Made by a program: the position numbers and the translations under genes
Source: Absicoccus porci
Lineage (GTDB): Bacteria; Bacillota_I; Bacilli_A; Erysipelotrichales; Erysipelotrichaceae
Reading direction: 5' to 3'
Length of the DNA: 64,000 nt
Assembly (NCBI RefSeq): GCF_003725415.1
Contig: NZ_RJQC01000001.1
Location: 207,228 to 271,227 of the forward strand
In this document: positions 55,468 through 64,000 of the stretch, piece after piece
Numbering within the stretch: position 1 is the first letter of the stretch
Layout: every line of letters starts with the position of its first letter
Notes under the pieces: generated by a model
Seen by the model: the letters and a program-made list of their open reading frames with translations, nothing else
Databases searched by the model: none
What the model was told of the DNA's origin: nothing

Positions 55468-56318
55468 AAACAATTTGGGGAAATGAATTAGCCAATGAAG
55501 TAAAAGATACGATTCGATCCGAAGTGGATCAAATCAAAGCTGAAGGAAAACGGTTACCCGTTTTAGCTGTTGTTTTAGTTGGTGATAATCCAGCGAGTCA
55601 ATCATATGTTCGATCGAAAGCCAATGCCTGTATCAATGTCGGCATGGAAAATCGAACCATCACATTGGATGGAAATATTTCGCAAGAAGAACTACTGGAT
55701 ACGGTCAAAAAATTAAATGCCGATGAAAAGGTGGATGGTATCCTCGTTCAATTGCCACTTCCAAAACATTTGGATGCGGATTCTGTCATTATGGCCATTG
55801 ATCCGTCAAAAGATGTGGATGGACTTCATCCCGTCAATGCCGGAAATCTATTGACCGGTCGACCTGGATTTGTACCATGTACCCCAAAAGGTATTATGTA
55901 TATGTTGAAGTCAGTTGGCCTAGAAAATTTAGCTGGAAAACGAGCTGTGGTTTGTGGTCGTTCCAATTTGGTGGGAAAACCGGTTGCGTTATTGCTGCAA
56001 AATCAAAACGCGACCGTAACCATCGTTCATTCCAAAACACCGGATATTGAATCAATCTGTTCACAAGCCGATATTCTTGTGGTTGCGATGGGACGTCCAA
56101 AAATGGTGACGTCTTCTTGGGTCAAAGAAGGAGCTGTCGTGATTGATGTAGGAATCAACCGAATGGAAAATGGTAAACTATGTGGTGATGTGGATTTTGA
56201 TGATGTGAAAGATAAAGTAGCAGCCATTTCACCTGTACCAAAAGGAGTCGGACCTATGACCGTATGCATGTTGCTTTCTAATACGTTGGAAGCGTATCGA
56301 AATCATGAAAGAGGATAA
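55464..56318 (+). CDS. folD: Methylenetetrahydrofolate dehydrogenase/cyclohydrolase
   Basis: Bifunctional one-carbon enzyme, 284 residues. SQSYVRSKANACINVGM contains the catalytic Tyr/Lys, VQLPLPKHLD and the NADP site VVCGRSNLVGKPVALLLQ are canonical. Overlaps dtd by 4 bases. Works downstream of glyA. Confidence 0.97.
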   Translation: MKTIWGNELANEVKDTIRSEVDQIKAEGKRLPVLAVVLVGDNPASQSYVRSKANACINVGMENRTITLDGNISQEELLDTVKKLNADEKVDGILVQLPLPKHLDADSVIMAIDPSKDVDGLHPVNAGNLLTGRPGFVPCTPKGIMYMLKSVGLENLAGKRAVVCGRSNLVGKPVALLLQNQNATVTIVHSKTPDIESICSQADILVVAMGRPKMVTSSWVKEGAVVIDVGINRMENGKLCGDVDFDDVKDKVAAISPVPKGVGPMTVCMLLSNTLEAYRNHERG

Positions 56319-56323
56319 GAATC

Positions 56324-56524
56324 GTGGAAGAAAAAAATTATGATCTAGGTGATATCATCGAAATGAAGAAGGAGCATCCATGTCATAAATCCAAACAATG
56401 GAAGATCATACGTATGGGTGCAGATATTCGAGTCAAATGCCTAGGCTGTGGCGCCAGTGTTTTAATGCCACGTTCAAAGTTTGAAAAGCGTTTAAAACGC
56501 GTTGTATCGAAAGGAAATCAATAA
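56324..56524 (+). CDS. DUF951 family protein
   Basis: 66 residues with a GTG start after AGAGGATAAG, five bases after folD. Contains a CLGCGASVLMPRSKFEKRLKRV segment typical of this small Firmicute family, plus an upstream Cys, possibly a metal site. Function unknown. Location immediately upstream of ychF is conserved in many Firmicutes, hinting at a translation link. Confidence 0.85.
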   Translation: MEEKNYDLGDIIEMKKEHPCHKSKQWKIIRMGADIRVKCLGCGASVLMPRSKFEKRLKRVVSKGNQ

Positions 56525-56526
56525 TT

Positions 56527-57630
56527 ATGTCATTAACTGCAGGAATTGTCGGCCTACCAAACGTAGGTAAGTCTACTTTATTTAATGCGATCACCAATTC
56601 GCAAGTGGAAGCGGCCAATTATCCATTCGCAACCATTGAACCCAATGTGGGCGTGGTCGAAGTACCCGACCATCGAATTGACCGTTTAGTGGAATTGTTT
56701 CATCCCAAAAAAACGATTTATACAACTTTTGAATTTACCGATATTGCTGGTTTAGTCAAAGGAGCCAGCAAAGGCGAAGGATTGGGAAATCAATTCTTAT
56801 CGAACATCCGTTTGACCGATGCGATTTGTCATGTCGTACGTTGTTTCGATGATGCCAATATCACCCATGTGGAAAATTCCATCGATCCCGTACGTGATGT
56901 GGAAATCATCAACTTAGAATTGGTCATGGCCGATCTTCAAACCGTAGAAAATCGTATTTCGAAAGTGGAACGAAAAGCAATCACGACCAAGACCAAAAAT
57001 GCGTTAGAAGAAATGGATCTTCTCAATAAATTAAAAGCGGTCTTAGAACAAGGACAACCCGCTCGTAGTGTCGAAGTGGATGATGAACAAGCCGCTTTCT
57101 TAAAAACATACAATCTTTTAAGTACTAAACCAGTCATCTATGTAGCCAATATGGATGAAGAAGGTATTGTCGATCCCGAAGCCAATCCATATTATCAAGC
57201 CTTAAAAGCCTATGCCGAAAAGGATAATGCCCAAATCGTACCTTTGTGTGCAAAGATTGAAGAAGATTTATCCAGTTTATCTGCGGAAGAAAAAGATGAA
57301 TTCTTAAATGATTTAGGCTTACCACATAGTGGCTTGGATGCTTTGATCCAAAAAGCCTATGCGGTATTGAATCTACAAACTTTCTTAACAGCAGGAGCGG
57401 ATGAATGTCGAGCTTGGACGTTTAAAAAAGGAATGAAAGCACCTGAATGTGCTGGTATCATTCATACGGATTTTCAACGTGGTTTTATTCGTGCTGAAGT
57501 ATACTCCTTTGATGATATTGATGAATTGGAAACTGAAGCTGCCATTCGTGAAGCAGGTCGATTACGTTTGGAAGGGAAAGACTATGTGATGCAAGATGGC
57601 GATGTAGTCCATTTCCGCTTTAATGTGTAG
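56527..57630 (+). CDS. ychF: Redox-regulated ATPase YchF (Obg-related)
   Basis: 367 residues. P-loop GLPNVGKSTLFNAIT, switch DIAGLVKGASKGEGLGN, the NMDEE segment replacing the G4 NKxD (ATP preference), and a C-terminal TGS domain (about 285–366). Binds ribosomes; role in translation and stress. Two bases after the DUF951 gene. Confidence 0.96.
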   Translation: MSLTAGIVGLPNVGKSTLFNAITNSQVEAANYPFATIEPNVGVVEVPDHRIDRLVELFHPKKTIYTTFEFTDIAGLVKGASKGEGLGNQFLSNIRLTDAICHVVRCFDDANITHVENSIDPVRDVEIINLELVMADLQTVENRISKVERKAITTKTKNALEEMDLLNKLKAVLEQGQPARSVEVDDEQAAFLKTYNLLSTKPVIYVANMDEEGIVDPEANPYYQALKAYAEKDNAQIVPLCAKIEEDLSSLSAEEKDEFLNDLGLPHSGLDALIQKAYAVLNLQTFLTAGADECRAWTFKKGMKAPECAGIIHTDFQRGFIRAEVYSFDDIDELETEAAIREAGRLRLEGKDYVMQDGDVVHFRFNV

Positions 57631-57638
57631 GTGATCCT

Positions 57639-58259
57639 TTGTCAATTGAATCCATACTTATTCGTGTTATCGCGGTTATTCTAGCAATGGGCATTCATGA
57701 AAGTGCCCATGGTTTAGTTTCTTATTGGTTTGGTGATCCAACCGCCAAAGAAGAAGGACGATTGACACTCAATCCTTTCGCTCATATTGATTGGGCAGGA
57801 TTGTTGTGTCTTTTGTTTTTTCGATTTGGTTGGGCCAAACCGGTACCGGTTGATCCGCGATATTATAAAGATCCAAAAACCGGTATGATATGGACGGCCT
57901 TTGCCGGTCCGATTGCCAATTTTCTTTTGGCTTTTGTCGCCATCTTTATTTACTACGGCTGTGTAAAAGCAGGTGTTGAAAGTAGTTTTATCCTATCATT
58001 ACTTGGTTCCATTGCGATATTATCCATTGGCTTTGGTATCTTTAATTTATTGCCGATTCCACCATTGGACGGATCCAAGATCTTATTTGCGTTTTTACCA
58101 TTGGATAAATATTTACGTTTTACTCAGGGATCCAATGTCATGATGATCGTTTTTATCCTTTTGATTGCTTCGGGGATCTTAGATGGACCATTGATGACAA
58201 TGGTTAGCAATACCATTGATATTTTTTCTTCTGTTGCCATTTCGATTTGGAAATTGTAA
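57639..58259 (+). CDS. Site-2 protease-family membrane metalloprotease
   Basis: 206 residues from a TTG start eight bases after ychF; the first ATG in frame is inside the active-site helix, so TTG is needed. HExxH (GIHESAHG), NPFAHIDWAG, FAGPIANFLLA and NLLPIPPLDGSKI are family motifs. About five membrane helices; no PDZ domain. Cleaves membrane proteins in regulated signalling; substrate unknown. Confidence 0.88.
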   Translation: MSIESILIRVIAVILAMGIHESAHGLVSYWFGDPTAKEEGRLTLNPFAHIDWAGLLCLLFFRFGWAKPVPVDPRYYKDPKTGMIWTAFAGPIANFLLAFVAIFIYYGCVKAGVESSFILSLLGSIAILSIGFGIFNLLPIPPLDGSKILFAFLPLDKYLRFTQGSNVMMIVFILLIASGILDGPLMTMVSNTIDIFSSVAISIWKL

Positions 58260-58284
58260 AGGAATGAAAAAAATTTTCTAGTAG

Positions 58285-58313
58285 TTGAAACCAAATGAAA
58301 ATAATTGTATCAT
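58285..58313 (+). promoter_or_regulatory. liv operon promoter
   Basis: TTGAAA (58285–58290), 17-base spacer, TATCAT (58308–58313). Confidence 0.65.
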
Positions 58314-58349
58314 TTTAATAACTATTGAGAAAGAGAAGGAGGCTCAGCT

Positions 58350-59522
58350 ATGAAAGGCAAATTTATTAAGCTTTTAGCGAGTGCTGCCATGGCAACGAGT
58401 ATGTTGGCTGGTTGTTCCAGTGGCGGTGGTGCGCAAGCACAAACGTATAAGAAAGGTGACACGGTAAAACTTGGATTAAACTTCGAGTTGACAGGTAATG
58501 TTGCCAGTTATGGAAAGGCAGAATATAACGGCGCTAAGCTAGCTATCAAGCAATATAACGCCAAAAAAGGCCACAAGTATAAAATCAAATATGAAACACA
58601 GGATGATAAGGGTGATGCAGCCGAAAGTACAAAAGCGGCTCAAAAACTTATCACGGAAGATGGTGTAGCTGCTTTGATTGGTCCAGCAACTTCGAGTGCT
58701 TCGATTGCTACATATCAAACAGCAACCGACAACAAAGTTCCAGTTATTTCACCATCGGCAACGCAACAAGGTGCCATGATGAATGATGGTAAAGTATATG
58801 ATTATGCATTCCGTGTATGTTTCGAAGATTCCTATCAAGCCAGTGCAATGGCGAAATTTGCGAGTGAAAACTTAGGAAAGAAACGTGCGGTTGTTATCAA
58901 TGAAGTCAGTGATTATGGTAAAGGATTAGCGGATACATTCACAAAGAAATTCAAGAAATATGGTGGTGAAGTTGTCGCAACAGAATCCTATAATGCAGGT
59001 GATACAGACTTTGCTTCGATCATCACAAAAGTACAGAAACAAGACTTTGATGTAATGTATTTAGCTGGTTACTATACAGAATGTGGTTTGATCATTAAAC
59101 AAGCTAAAGAAGCAGGTGTCAATGCGACAATCTTAGGTGCTGATGGCTTTGAATCGGAAGTTTTGGCTAAACAAGCCGGTGCGCAAAACTTAAATGATGT
59201 TTATTATACAACGGCTTATACAACAGTAAATGCTTCGGATAAATTAAAAGAATTCATCAATGCGTATCACGATGAATATGGAACCGATCCGAACATGTTC
59301 TCTGCATTAGCTTACGATTCAACGAACTTAGTATTGCAAGCATTGGATAAATCTGGTGCTGGTGGTGAAAAGCTCCAAAAAGCAATTAAGAATATCAAAT
59401 TCTCAGGTGTAACTGGTACATTCACGTTTGATAAGAAACACTCACCAGTGAAAGCCGTAATGGTCGTTAACCAAGTAAATGGTAAACAAACAGAAGCTGT
59501 TCCAATTACACCAGATAAGTAA
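58350..59522 (+). CDS. livJ: Branched-chain amino acid ABC transporter, binding lipoprotein
   Basis: 390 residues. Lipoprotein signal with lipobox LAGC (Cys22), then the Peripla_BP_6 domain starting VKLGLNFELTGNVASYGKAEYNGAKLA. Binds Leu/Ile/Val outside the membrane for LivHMGF. Strong AAGGAGG site. A terminator hairpin separates it from livH, likely giving more binding protein than permease. Confidence 0.95.
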   Translation: MKGKFIKLLASAAMATSMLAGCSSGGGAQAQTYKKGDTVKLGLNFELTGNVASYGKAEYNGAKLAIKQYNAKKGHKYKIKYETQDDKGDAAESTKAAQKLITEDGVAALIGPATSSASIATYQTATDNKVPVISPSATQQGAMMNDGKVYDYAFRVCFEDSYQASAMAKFASENLGKKRAVVINEVSDYGKGLADTFTKKFKKYGGEVVATESYNAGDTDFASIITKVQKQDFDVMYLAGYYTECGLIIKQAKEAGVNATILGADGFESEVLAKQAGAQNLNDVYYTTAYTTVNASDKLKEFINAYHDEYGTDPNMFSALAYDSTNLVLQALDKSGAGGEKLQKAIKNIKFSGVTGTFTFDKKHSPVKAVMVVNQVNGKQTEAVPITPDK

Positions 59523-59529
59523 GAAATGC

Positions 59530-59557
59530 AAAGGGGGAGATCAAAGCTCCCCTTTTT
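59530..59557 (+). terminator. Intercistronic attenuator between livJ and livH
   Basis: AAAGGGGGAG / CTCCCCTTT stem and five U between livJ and livH; probably partial. Confidence 0.7.
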
Positions 59558-59574
59558 AAAAGGGAGGAGAAATT

Positions 59575-60474
59575 ATGAACCAGTTTATTCAACAATTGAT
59601 CAATGGGTTATCGCTGGGAAGTATCTATGCACTGATCGCATTGGGATATACCATGGTATATGGCATCATCAAGTTGATCAACTTTGCACATGGTGATATC
59701 TATATGCTTGGTGCTTATTGTGCATTTTACGTAACCGCAATACTTGGATATACTTCGGGTCCAAGTATTTGGGTCTTTTTTATCGCTTTAGTCATCACAA
59801 TGATATTCTGTGGGGTATTGGGTGTGATCGTTGAGCGCATTGCCTATCGTCCTTTGCGACATGCGACGCGTATTGCAGCATTGATCACTGCTATTGGTGT
59901 ATCGTATTTTATTGAATACACGACCCAGTATCTTGTCGGTGCAGAACCGATCAAGTTCCCTCAATTATTGCCAAATACGGCGATTCATGTGGGTAGTCTT
60001 CGCATTACTTCAGAACAAATCTTTATCTTTATCATTACGATTTGTTTGATGATTTTGCTTCAATTTATCATTTCAAAAACCAGAATGGGACGTGCTATGC
60101 GAGCTGTCAGTGTCGATGAAGATGCAGCTAAGTTGATGGGTATCAATGTAGATGCAACCATTTCTTTCACATTCTTATTGGGATCGGCATTGGCTGGTGT
60201 TGCCGGAATCTTAGTTGGTGTTTACTACAATACGATGAATCCATTGATGGGATTTACACCAGGTCTGAAAGCTTTCATTGCGGCTGTATTCGGTGGTATT
60301 GGTAGCGTACCGGGTGCTTTGATTGGTGGTTTCTTTGTTGGTATTGCTGAAACCATGGTTGTTGCGTATGGCTCTAGCTTATGGAAAGATGCCATTGTTT
60401 ATGTCATTTTGATTTTGATCTTGATCATTAAACCAGAAGGTTTATTAGGAAAGAACGAAAGAGAGAAGGTGTAG
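59575..60474 (+). CDS. livH: Branched-chain amino acid ABC permease LivH
   Basis: 299 residues, about eight membrane helices; NGLSLGSIYALIALGYTMVYGIIKLINFAHGD (in parts) and the EAA-type GMRAVSVDEDAAKLMGINVD segment are typical. AGGGAGGAG ribosome site. livM begins three bases after. Confidence 0.95.
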   Translation: MNQFIQQLINGLSLGSIYALIALGYTMVYGIIKLINFAHGDIYMLGAYCAFYVTAILGYTSGPSIWVFFIALVITMIFCGVLGVIVERIAYRPLRHATRIAALITAIGVSYFIEYTTQYLVGAEPIKFPQLLPNTAIHVGSLRITSEQIFIFIITICLMILLQFIISKTRMGRAMRAVSVDEDAAKLMGINVDATISFTFLLGSALAGVAGILVGVYYNTMNPLMGFTPGLKAFIAAVFGGIGSVPGALIGGFFVGIAETMVVAYGSSLWKDAIVYVILILILIIKPEGLLGKNEREKV

Positions 60475-60477
60475 ACG

Positions 60478-61425
60478 ATGCGACATTTATTGACCAAAGT
60501 GAATTTTGCATGGACCATTTTAATGGTCGCTGTATATTTTTTCTTTTTGATCCTAATGAATACCGGCATCATCAACTTGTATTATCAAGTAACTGTATAT
60601 GATATTTGTATTAATATCATGTTAGCTGTTTCTTTGAACTTGATCATTGGTATTTGTGGCCAATTCTCCTTGGGACATGCTGGCTTTATGTGTGTGGGTG
60701 CTTATAGTGCCGGTATCATCACAAAAATGATTCCAACCACTGGTGGATTGATCATCGGTATCTTGGTTGGTTTTGTTCTTTCGGCCATTTTGGCAATTAT
60801 CGTTTCGGTGCCAACCCTTCGTTTGCGTGGTGACTATTTAGCCATCGCTACGTTAGGATTTGCTGAAATCGTGCGTATCATGGCTCAAAATATGAAGATT
60901 ACCAATGGTGCTGCTGGTTTAAGTGGTATTCCTAAATTGACGACTTGGCCATTATTATATCTTGGTGTTGTGATTACATTGTTGGTTGTTTGTAACTTTA
61001 CGCGAAGTGCGCCTGGTCGTGCTTGTTTATCCATTCGTGAAGATGAAATTGCTTCCGAAGCTATGGGTATCAATACAACCAAATATAAAGTTTTGGCCTT
61101 TGTGATCGGTGCCTTATTGGCGAGTTTGGCAGGTGCTTTATTCGCATGTAACTACTACATCATCAAACCGACACAATTTAACTTTAATAAATCCATCGAT
61201 ATCTTAGTTATGGTTGTTTTTGGTGGTATGGGATCCATGACATCCAGTGTGATTGCGGCCATTGCGATTGGCCTTTTGAACATGGTCTTACAGAACTTTG
61301 CAGAATTGCGTATGATCATTTATGGAGTAGCTTTGATCGCCATCATGATCTTCCGTCCACAAGGTATCTTAGGAAATCGCGAATTTTCATTTAAGAAATT
61401 ATTAGAACGAAAGGGGAATGACTAA
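60478..61425 (+). CDS. livM: Branched-chain amino acid ABC permease LivM
   Basis: 315 residues, about nine helices; NLIIGICGQFSLGHAGFMCVGAY and the cytoplasmic SIREDEIASEAMGINTTKYK loop. Overlaps livG by one base. Confidence 0.95.
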   Translation: MRHLLTKVNFAWTILMVAVYFFFLILMNTGIINLYYQVTVYDICINIMLAVSLNLIIGICGQFSLGHAGFMCVGAYSAGIITKMIPTTGGLIIGILVGFVLSAILAIIVSVPTLRLRGDYLAIATLGFAEIVRIMAQNMKITNGAAGLSGIPKLTTWPLLYLGVVITLLVVCNFTRSAPGRACLSIREDEIASEAMGINTTKYKVLAFVIGALLASLAGALFACNYYIIKPTQFNFNKSIDILVMVVFGGMGSMTSSVIAAIAIGLLNMVLQNFAELRMIIYGVALIAIMIFRPQGILGNREFSFKKLLERKGND

Positions 61426-62207
61426 TGGCAGAGACGATCCTTTCGGTCAAGAATCTGACCAAAAATTTTGGTGGGCTATGTGCTGTATCCAATGTCAATA
61501 TGGAAATCAAAGAAGGCGAATTGATTGGTCTAATCGGTCCCAATGGGGCTGGAAAGACAACCTTATTCAATCTATTGACAGGTGTTTATGAACCAAGTTC
61601 GGGATTGATCGAGTTTGTGAAAGACAATCAAGAAATCCAAATCGGCGGCATGAAACCATATAAGATTACTAGCCTTGGTGTTGCACGTACTTTCCAGAAT
61701 ATTCGTTTGTTTAAGACCATGACCGTATTAGAAAATGTCAAGGTTGCTATGCATAAGAATATTCACTATGGAACGATTGCGGCCATTCTTCGTTTACCTA
61801 TTTATTACACAGAAGAGAAATGGGTTGAAGAAAAGGCTTGTGATTTATTAAAAGAAGTCGGTTTATATGGCAAACGAAATGAAATGGCTACCAATTTGCC
61901 ATATGGAGAACAACGTCGTTTGGAAATTGCACGTGCTTTGGCTATCCAACCTCGTATTTTATATTTGGATGAACCGGCTGCCGGTATGAATCCACAAGAA
62001 ACGACCGATTTGACAGAGTTGATCTATCATATTCGTGATAAGTATAAATTGACAATCATTTTGATTGAACACGATATGTCCCTGGTCATGAAAATTTGTG
62101 AACGTATTTACGTTTTGAACTATGGAAAATTGATAGCGTCCGGTACGCCGGAAGAAATCCAAAAGGATCCATTTGTTATCAAAGCCTATTTAGGGGAGGA
62201 AATGTAG
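61425..62207 (+). CDS. livG: Branched-chain amino acid ABC ATPase LivG
   Basis: 260 residues; Walker A GPNGAGKTT, LPYGEQRRLEIARAL signature, Walker B ILYLDEPAAGMNPQE, and the family C-terminal extension. One base before livF. Confidence 0.96.
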   Translation: MAETILSVKNLTKNFGGLCAVSNVNMEIKEGELIGLIGPNGAGKTTLFNLLTGVYEPSSGLIEFVKDNQEIQIGGMKPYKITSLGVARTFQNIRLFKTMTVLENVKVAMHKNIHYGTIAAILRLPIYYTEEKWVEEKACDLLKEVGLYGKRNEMATNLPYGEQRRLEIARALAIQPRILYLDEPAAGMNPQETTDLTELIYHIRDKYKLTIILIEHDMSLVMKICERIYVLNYGKLIASGTPEEIQKDPFVIKAYLGEEM

Positions 62208-62208
62208 T

Positions 62209-62919
62209 ATGGCAATGCTTGAAGTAAAAGATCTACATGTCCATTATGGTGTCATTGAGGCTCTAAAAGGAGTCAGCCTGCAAGTAGAACAAGGAAAGAT
62301 CGTTTCTTTGATTGGGGCGAATGGTGCTGGTAAGACAACGATGTTGCACGCTATCAGTGGTATCGTTAAAAAGAGTGGTGGATCGATTGCGTTTTTAGGC
62401 AATGACATCACAAAAGCCAAAGCGAAGAATATTGTTGAACAAGGCTTGATCCAAGTTCCAGAAGGACGTCGTATTTTTACGGGTCTGACTGTATATGAAA
62501 ATTTAATGATGGGTGCTTTTTTACGAAAAGATAAAGAAGGCATTCAAAAAGATCTTCAACGTTGTTATGAATTGTTTCCAATATTAAGCGAACGTACCAA
62601 TCAGGATGCAGCCACCCTTTCTGGTGGAGAGCAACAAATGTTAGCGATGGCTCGTGCTTTAATGGCACAACCAAAATTGTTGTTGCTGGATGAACCAAGT
62701 ATGGGTCTAGCACCTATTTTGGTTAAAGAGATATTTTCCATCATTGAAGAAATCAATAAAAATGGTACGACAATTCTTTTGATCGAACAAAATGCAAAGA
62801 TGGCATTGTCGATTGCCGATAAAGCCTATGTATTAGAGACAGGAAATATTGTTCTAGAAGGCAGTGGTAAAGAATTGTTGAATAGTGCCAATGTCCAGAA
62901 AGCATATTTAGGAGGATAA
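62209..62919 (+). CDS. livF: Branched-chain amino acid ABC ATPase LivF
   Basis: 236 residues; Walker A GANGAGKTT, signature LSGGEQQMLAMARAL, Walker B LLLLDEPSMGLAP. Second ATPase of the pair. One base before the CBS–ACT gene. Confidence 0.96.
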   Translation: MAMLEVKDLHVHYGVIEALKGVSLQVEQGKIVSLIGANGAGKTTMLHAISGIVKKSGGSIAFLGNDITKAKAKNIVEQGLIQVPEGRRIFTGLTVYENLMMGAFLRKDKEGIQKDLQRCYELFPILSERTNQDAATLSGGEQQMLAMARALMAQPKLLLLDEPSMGLAPILVKEIFSIIEEINKNGTTILLIEQNAKMALSIADKAYVLETGNIVLEGSGKELLNSANVQKAYLGG

Positions 62920-62920
62920 G

Positions 62921-63565
62921 ATGTTTAGAGTAAAAGATTTCATGACAAGTGATGTCATTTGTACCGAAAGTGATGCCACGATTTCAGAAATTATTGATTT
63001 AATGCATACCAAACATATCCATCGTGTACCGGTTGTGAAAAATGATGAATTGGTTGGCTTGATCACCGAAGGAATGATTTCGAATTCCGGTACGCAAACA
63101 ACGAGTTTGAGTATTTATGAATTGAATTATTTGTTGTCGAAAACGACGGTGCATTCGGTCATGGTCAAAGATGTTATTTATGCGTATGAAGATGATTTGA
63201 TGGAAGATGCGACCGATAAAATGTTGAAACATGATATTGGTTGTCTGCCTGTTGTCAATCCAGAACATAAAGTTGTCGGTATCTTAACACAAAATGATGT
63301 CTTCAAATGTTTCTTGAATGTGCTTGGTTGGGGACAAAAAGGATCGCGTATTACTGTTTGTGTCAAAGATGAAATTGGTGCCATTGGTGCACTTTCCAAA
63401 ATTTTTGTGTCCCAAAATGTGAATATTCTCAATTTAGGTGTGTATTCTCATACCGATGGAGTAGCCAAGATCGTCATTCGATGTGATGCATCGGATCCAT
63501 CAAAGCTTTGTCAAGCATTGGAAGATGCTGGCTATGAAGTATTGGAACAAGCATCCAATCAATAA
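62921..63565 (+). CDS. CBS–ACT domain protein, likely liv-linked sensor (AcuB-like)
   Basis: 214 residues: two CBS domains (about 7–56 and 78–132, starting VKDFMTSDVICTE and VMVKDVIYAYEDD) and a C-terminal ACT domain (about 138–210, ITVCVKDEIGAIGALSKIFV). CBS pairs bind adenosyl ligands; ACT domains often bind amino acids. Last gene of the liv operon with AGGAGG start, so it may sense branched-chain amino acid level. No enzyme domain is attached. Name AcuB is only by similarity of architecture. Confidence 0.85.
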   Translation: MFRVKDFMTSDVICTESDATISEIIDLMHTKHIHRVPVVKNDELVGLITEGMISNSGTQTTSLSIYELNYLLSKTTVHSVMVKDVIYAYEDDLMEDATDKMLKHDIGCLPVVNPEHKVVGILTQNDVFKCFLNVLGWGQKGSRITVCVKDEIGAIGALSKIFVSQNVNILNLGVYSHTDGVAKIVIRCDASDPSKLCQALEDAGYEVLEQASNQ

Positions 63566-63588
63566 AAATAACGCCGTTTGAAACGGCC

Positions 63589-63630
63589 AATGGTGTCAAC
63601 CTAAGAATGATTAGTTTGACACCATTTTTT
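63589..63630 (+). terminator. Terminator of liv operon
   Basis: AATGGTGTCAA / TTGACACCATT with inner pairing CTAA / TTAG, then six U. Confidence 0.85.
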
Positions 63631-63660
63631 ATTTCCTTCTAGTTTTTAAACAATTAAAAG

Positions 63661-63763
63661 AAATGTCTAAAATATATATTTATAGTTAAGTATATAGACT
63701 ATAAATATTTATATATAAGCCTTTATAATTTATAATATAGTTAAGTATAAAGGAGGGCTTTCT
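63661..63763. promoter_or_regulatory. A/T-rich segment with direct repeat before transposase fragment
   Basis: ATAGTTAAGTATA occurs twice (near 63682 and 63736). AAGCCTTTATA (near 63718) can pair with TATAAAG...GGGCTT around the ribosome site. It may be the left end of an IS1634-type element; the end repeat itself is not certain. Confidence 0.35.
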
Positions 63764-63982
63764 ATGTTTGTACGTGTTATTCCAAACAATAAGGGTAAGA
63801 AAATGACCTATTTCTGTGACCTTGTCGAATCTTTCCGTGATGAAAATGGTGTCTCTAAACATCGTGTTGTAGTTAAGCTCGGTCAATTTGATGCAAAACA
63901 TCTTCCTTATCTTCGTGCGGCTTTTGCCAAGGACCCTGAAGCAACTTTTTTAAAAGAGAAGGTGAAATACACAAAACAATAA
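63764..63982 (+). pseudogene. IS1634-type transposase N-terminal fragment
   Basis: 72 residues, MFVRVIPNNKGKKMTYFCDLVESFRDENG (in parts) then KHRVVVKLGQFD, matching the start of IS1634-family transposases (MFVRV...VESYRDENG...VV.LG). AAAGGAGGG ribosome site. A TAA at 63980 ends the frame far short of the usual 500 or more residues, and the window stops 18 bases later. It is either a frameshifted copy, a programmed break, or a solo relic; the rest cannot be seen. Confidence 0.55.
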
Positions 63983-64000
63983 AGAATCTATTGCTTCTTT

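Overview
The window looks like core chromosome of a low-G+C Gram-positive gut-type Firmicute, most like Erysipelotrichia/Coprobacillaceae relatives. The reasons are PolC-type DNA polymerase III, RNase J, the class A PBP–recU and gpsB–rnpB arrangements known from Bacilli, an acetylated-DAP lysine pathway, type III glutamine synthetase, and strong AGGAGG ribosome sites. The genus assignment is an inference; no 16S rRNA is present.

Region 1 (1–14,500) is a nitrogen-assimilation block. A leftward operon encodes type III glutamine synthetase, asparagine synthetase and glutamate synthase (running off the left edge). Divergent from it are a short, unusual GlnA homologue and an ANTAR-domain RNA-binding regulator. 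Next come CTP synthase, dapF–dapH with a divergent N-acetyl-DAP deacetylase, and an AmtB–PII fusion. Region 2 (14,500–25,500) is more accessory: a PEPCK/HPr-kinase-like P-loop protein of unknown role, a wrecked sortase-type surface-protein gene, two identical tRNA-Asn genes, a Na+/Ca2+-type exchanger, a TetR-controlled MMPL exporter with a secreted heptad-repeat partner, and a dead IS1182-type element.

Region 3 (25,500–38,500) holds a class A PBP, recU, a MacB-like ABC transporter, gpsB, RNase P RNA, CorA, cyclophilin, and a PucR-centred cluster (isochorismatase-fold hydrolase, PucR regulator, cytosine/purine-type permease). These are followed by a TPP-riboswitch-controlled ThiT and a degenerate metallophosphatase. 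Region 4 (38,500–58,300) is housekeeping: rnj, def, ftsW, rsmD, coaD, rnc, polC, cwlD, glyA, rlmH, pgk, tpiA, a secreted repeat-containing hydrolase, ispF, dtd, folD, DUF951, ychF and a site-2 protease. Region 5 (58,300–63,600) is a complete branched-chain amino acid ABC operon (livJHMGF) ending in a CBS–ACT protein. The window closes with an IS1634-like transposase N-terminus.

The most interesting observation is a recurring 5'-leader architecture in front of five transcription units: the glutamine synthetase III operon, the AmtB–PII fusion, pyrG, the isochorismatase-like gene and the cytosine/purine permease. Each leader has a small hairpin with a six-base loop (AAAGAA three times, AACGAA, AAAGGC). 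The hairpin lies about 5–15 bases after the predicted transcription start and overlaps or abuts the 5' arm of an intrinsic terminator. The loops fit the A1/G4 rule known for ANTAR antitermination targets, and an ANTAR gene lies in the same block. This suggests a nitrogen antitermination regulon using single rather than tandem hairpins, extending to pyrimidine synthesis and heterocycle uptake. Gene functions come from recognisable motifs; promoters, hairpins and operators were read by eye.
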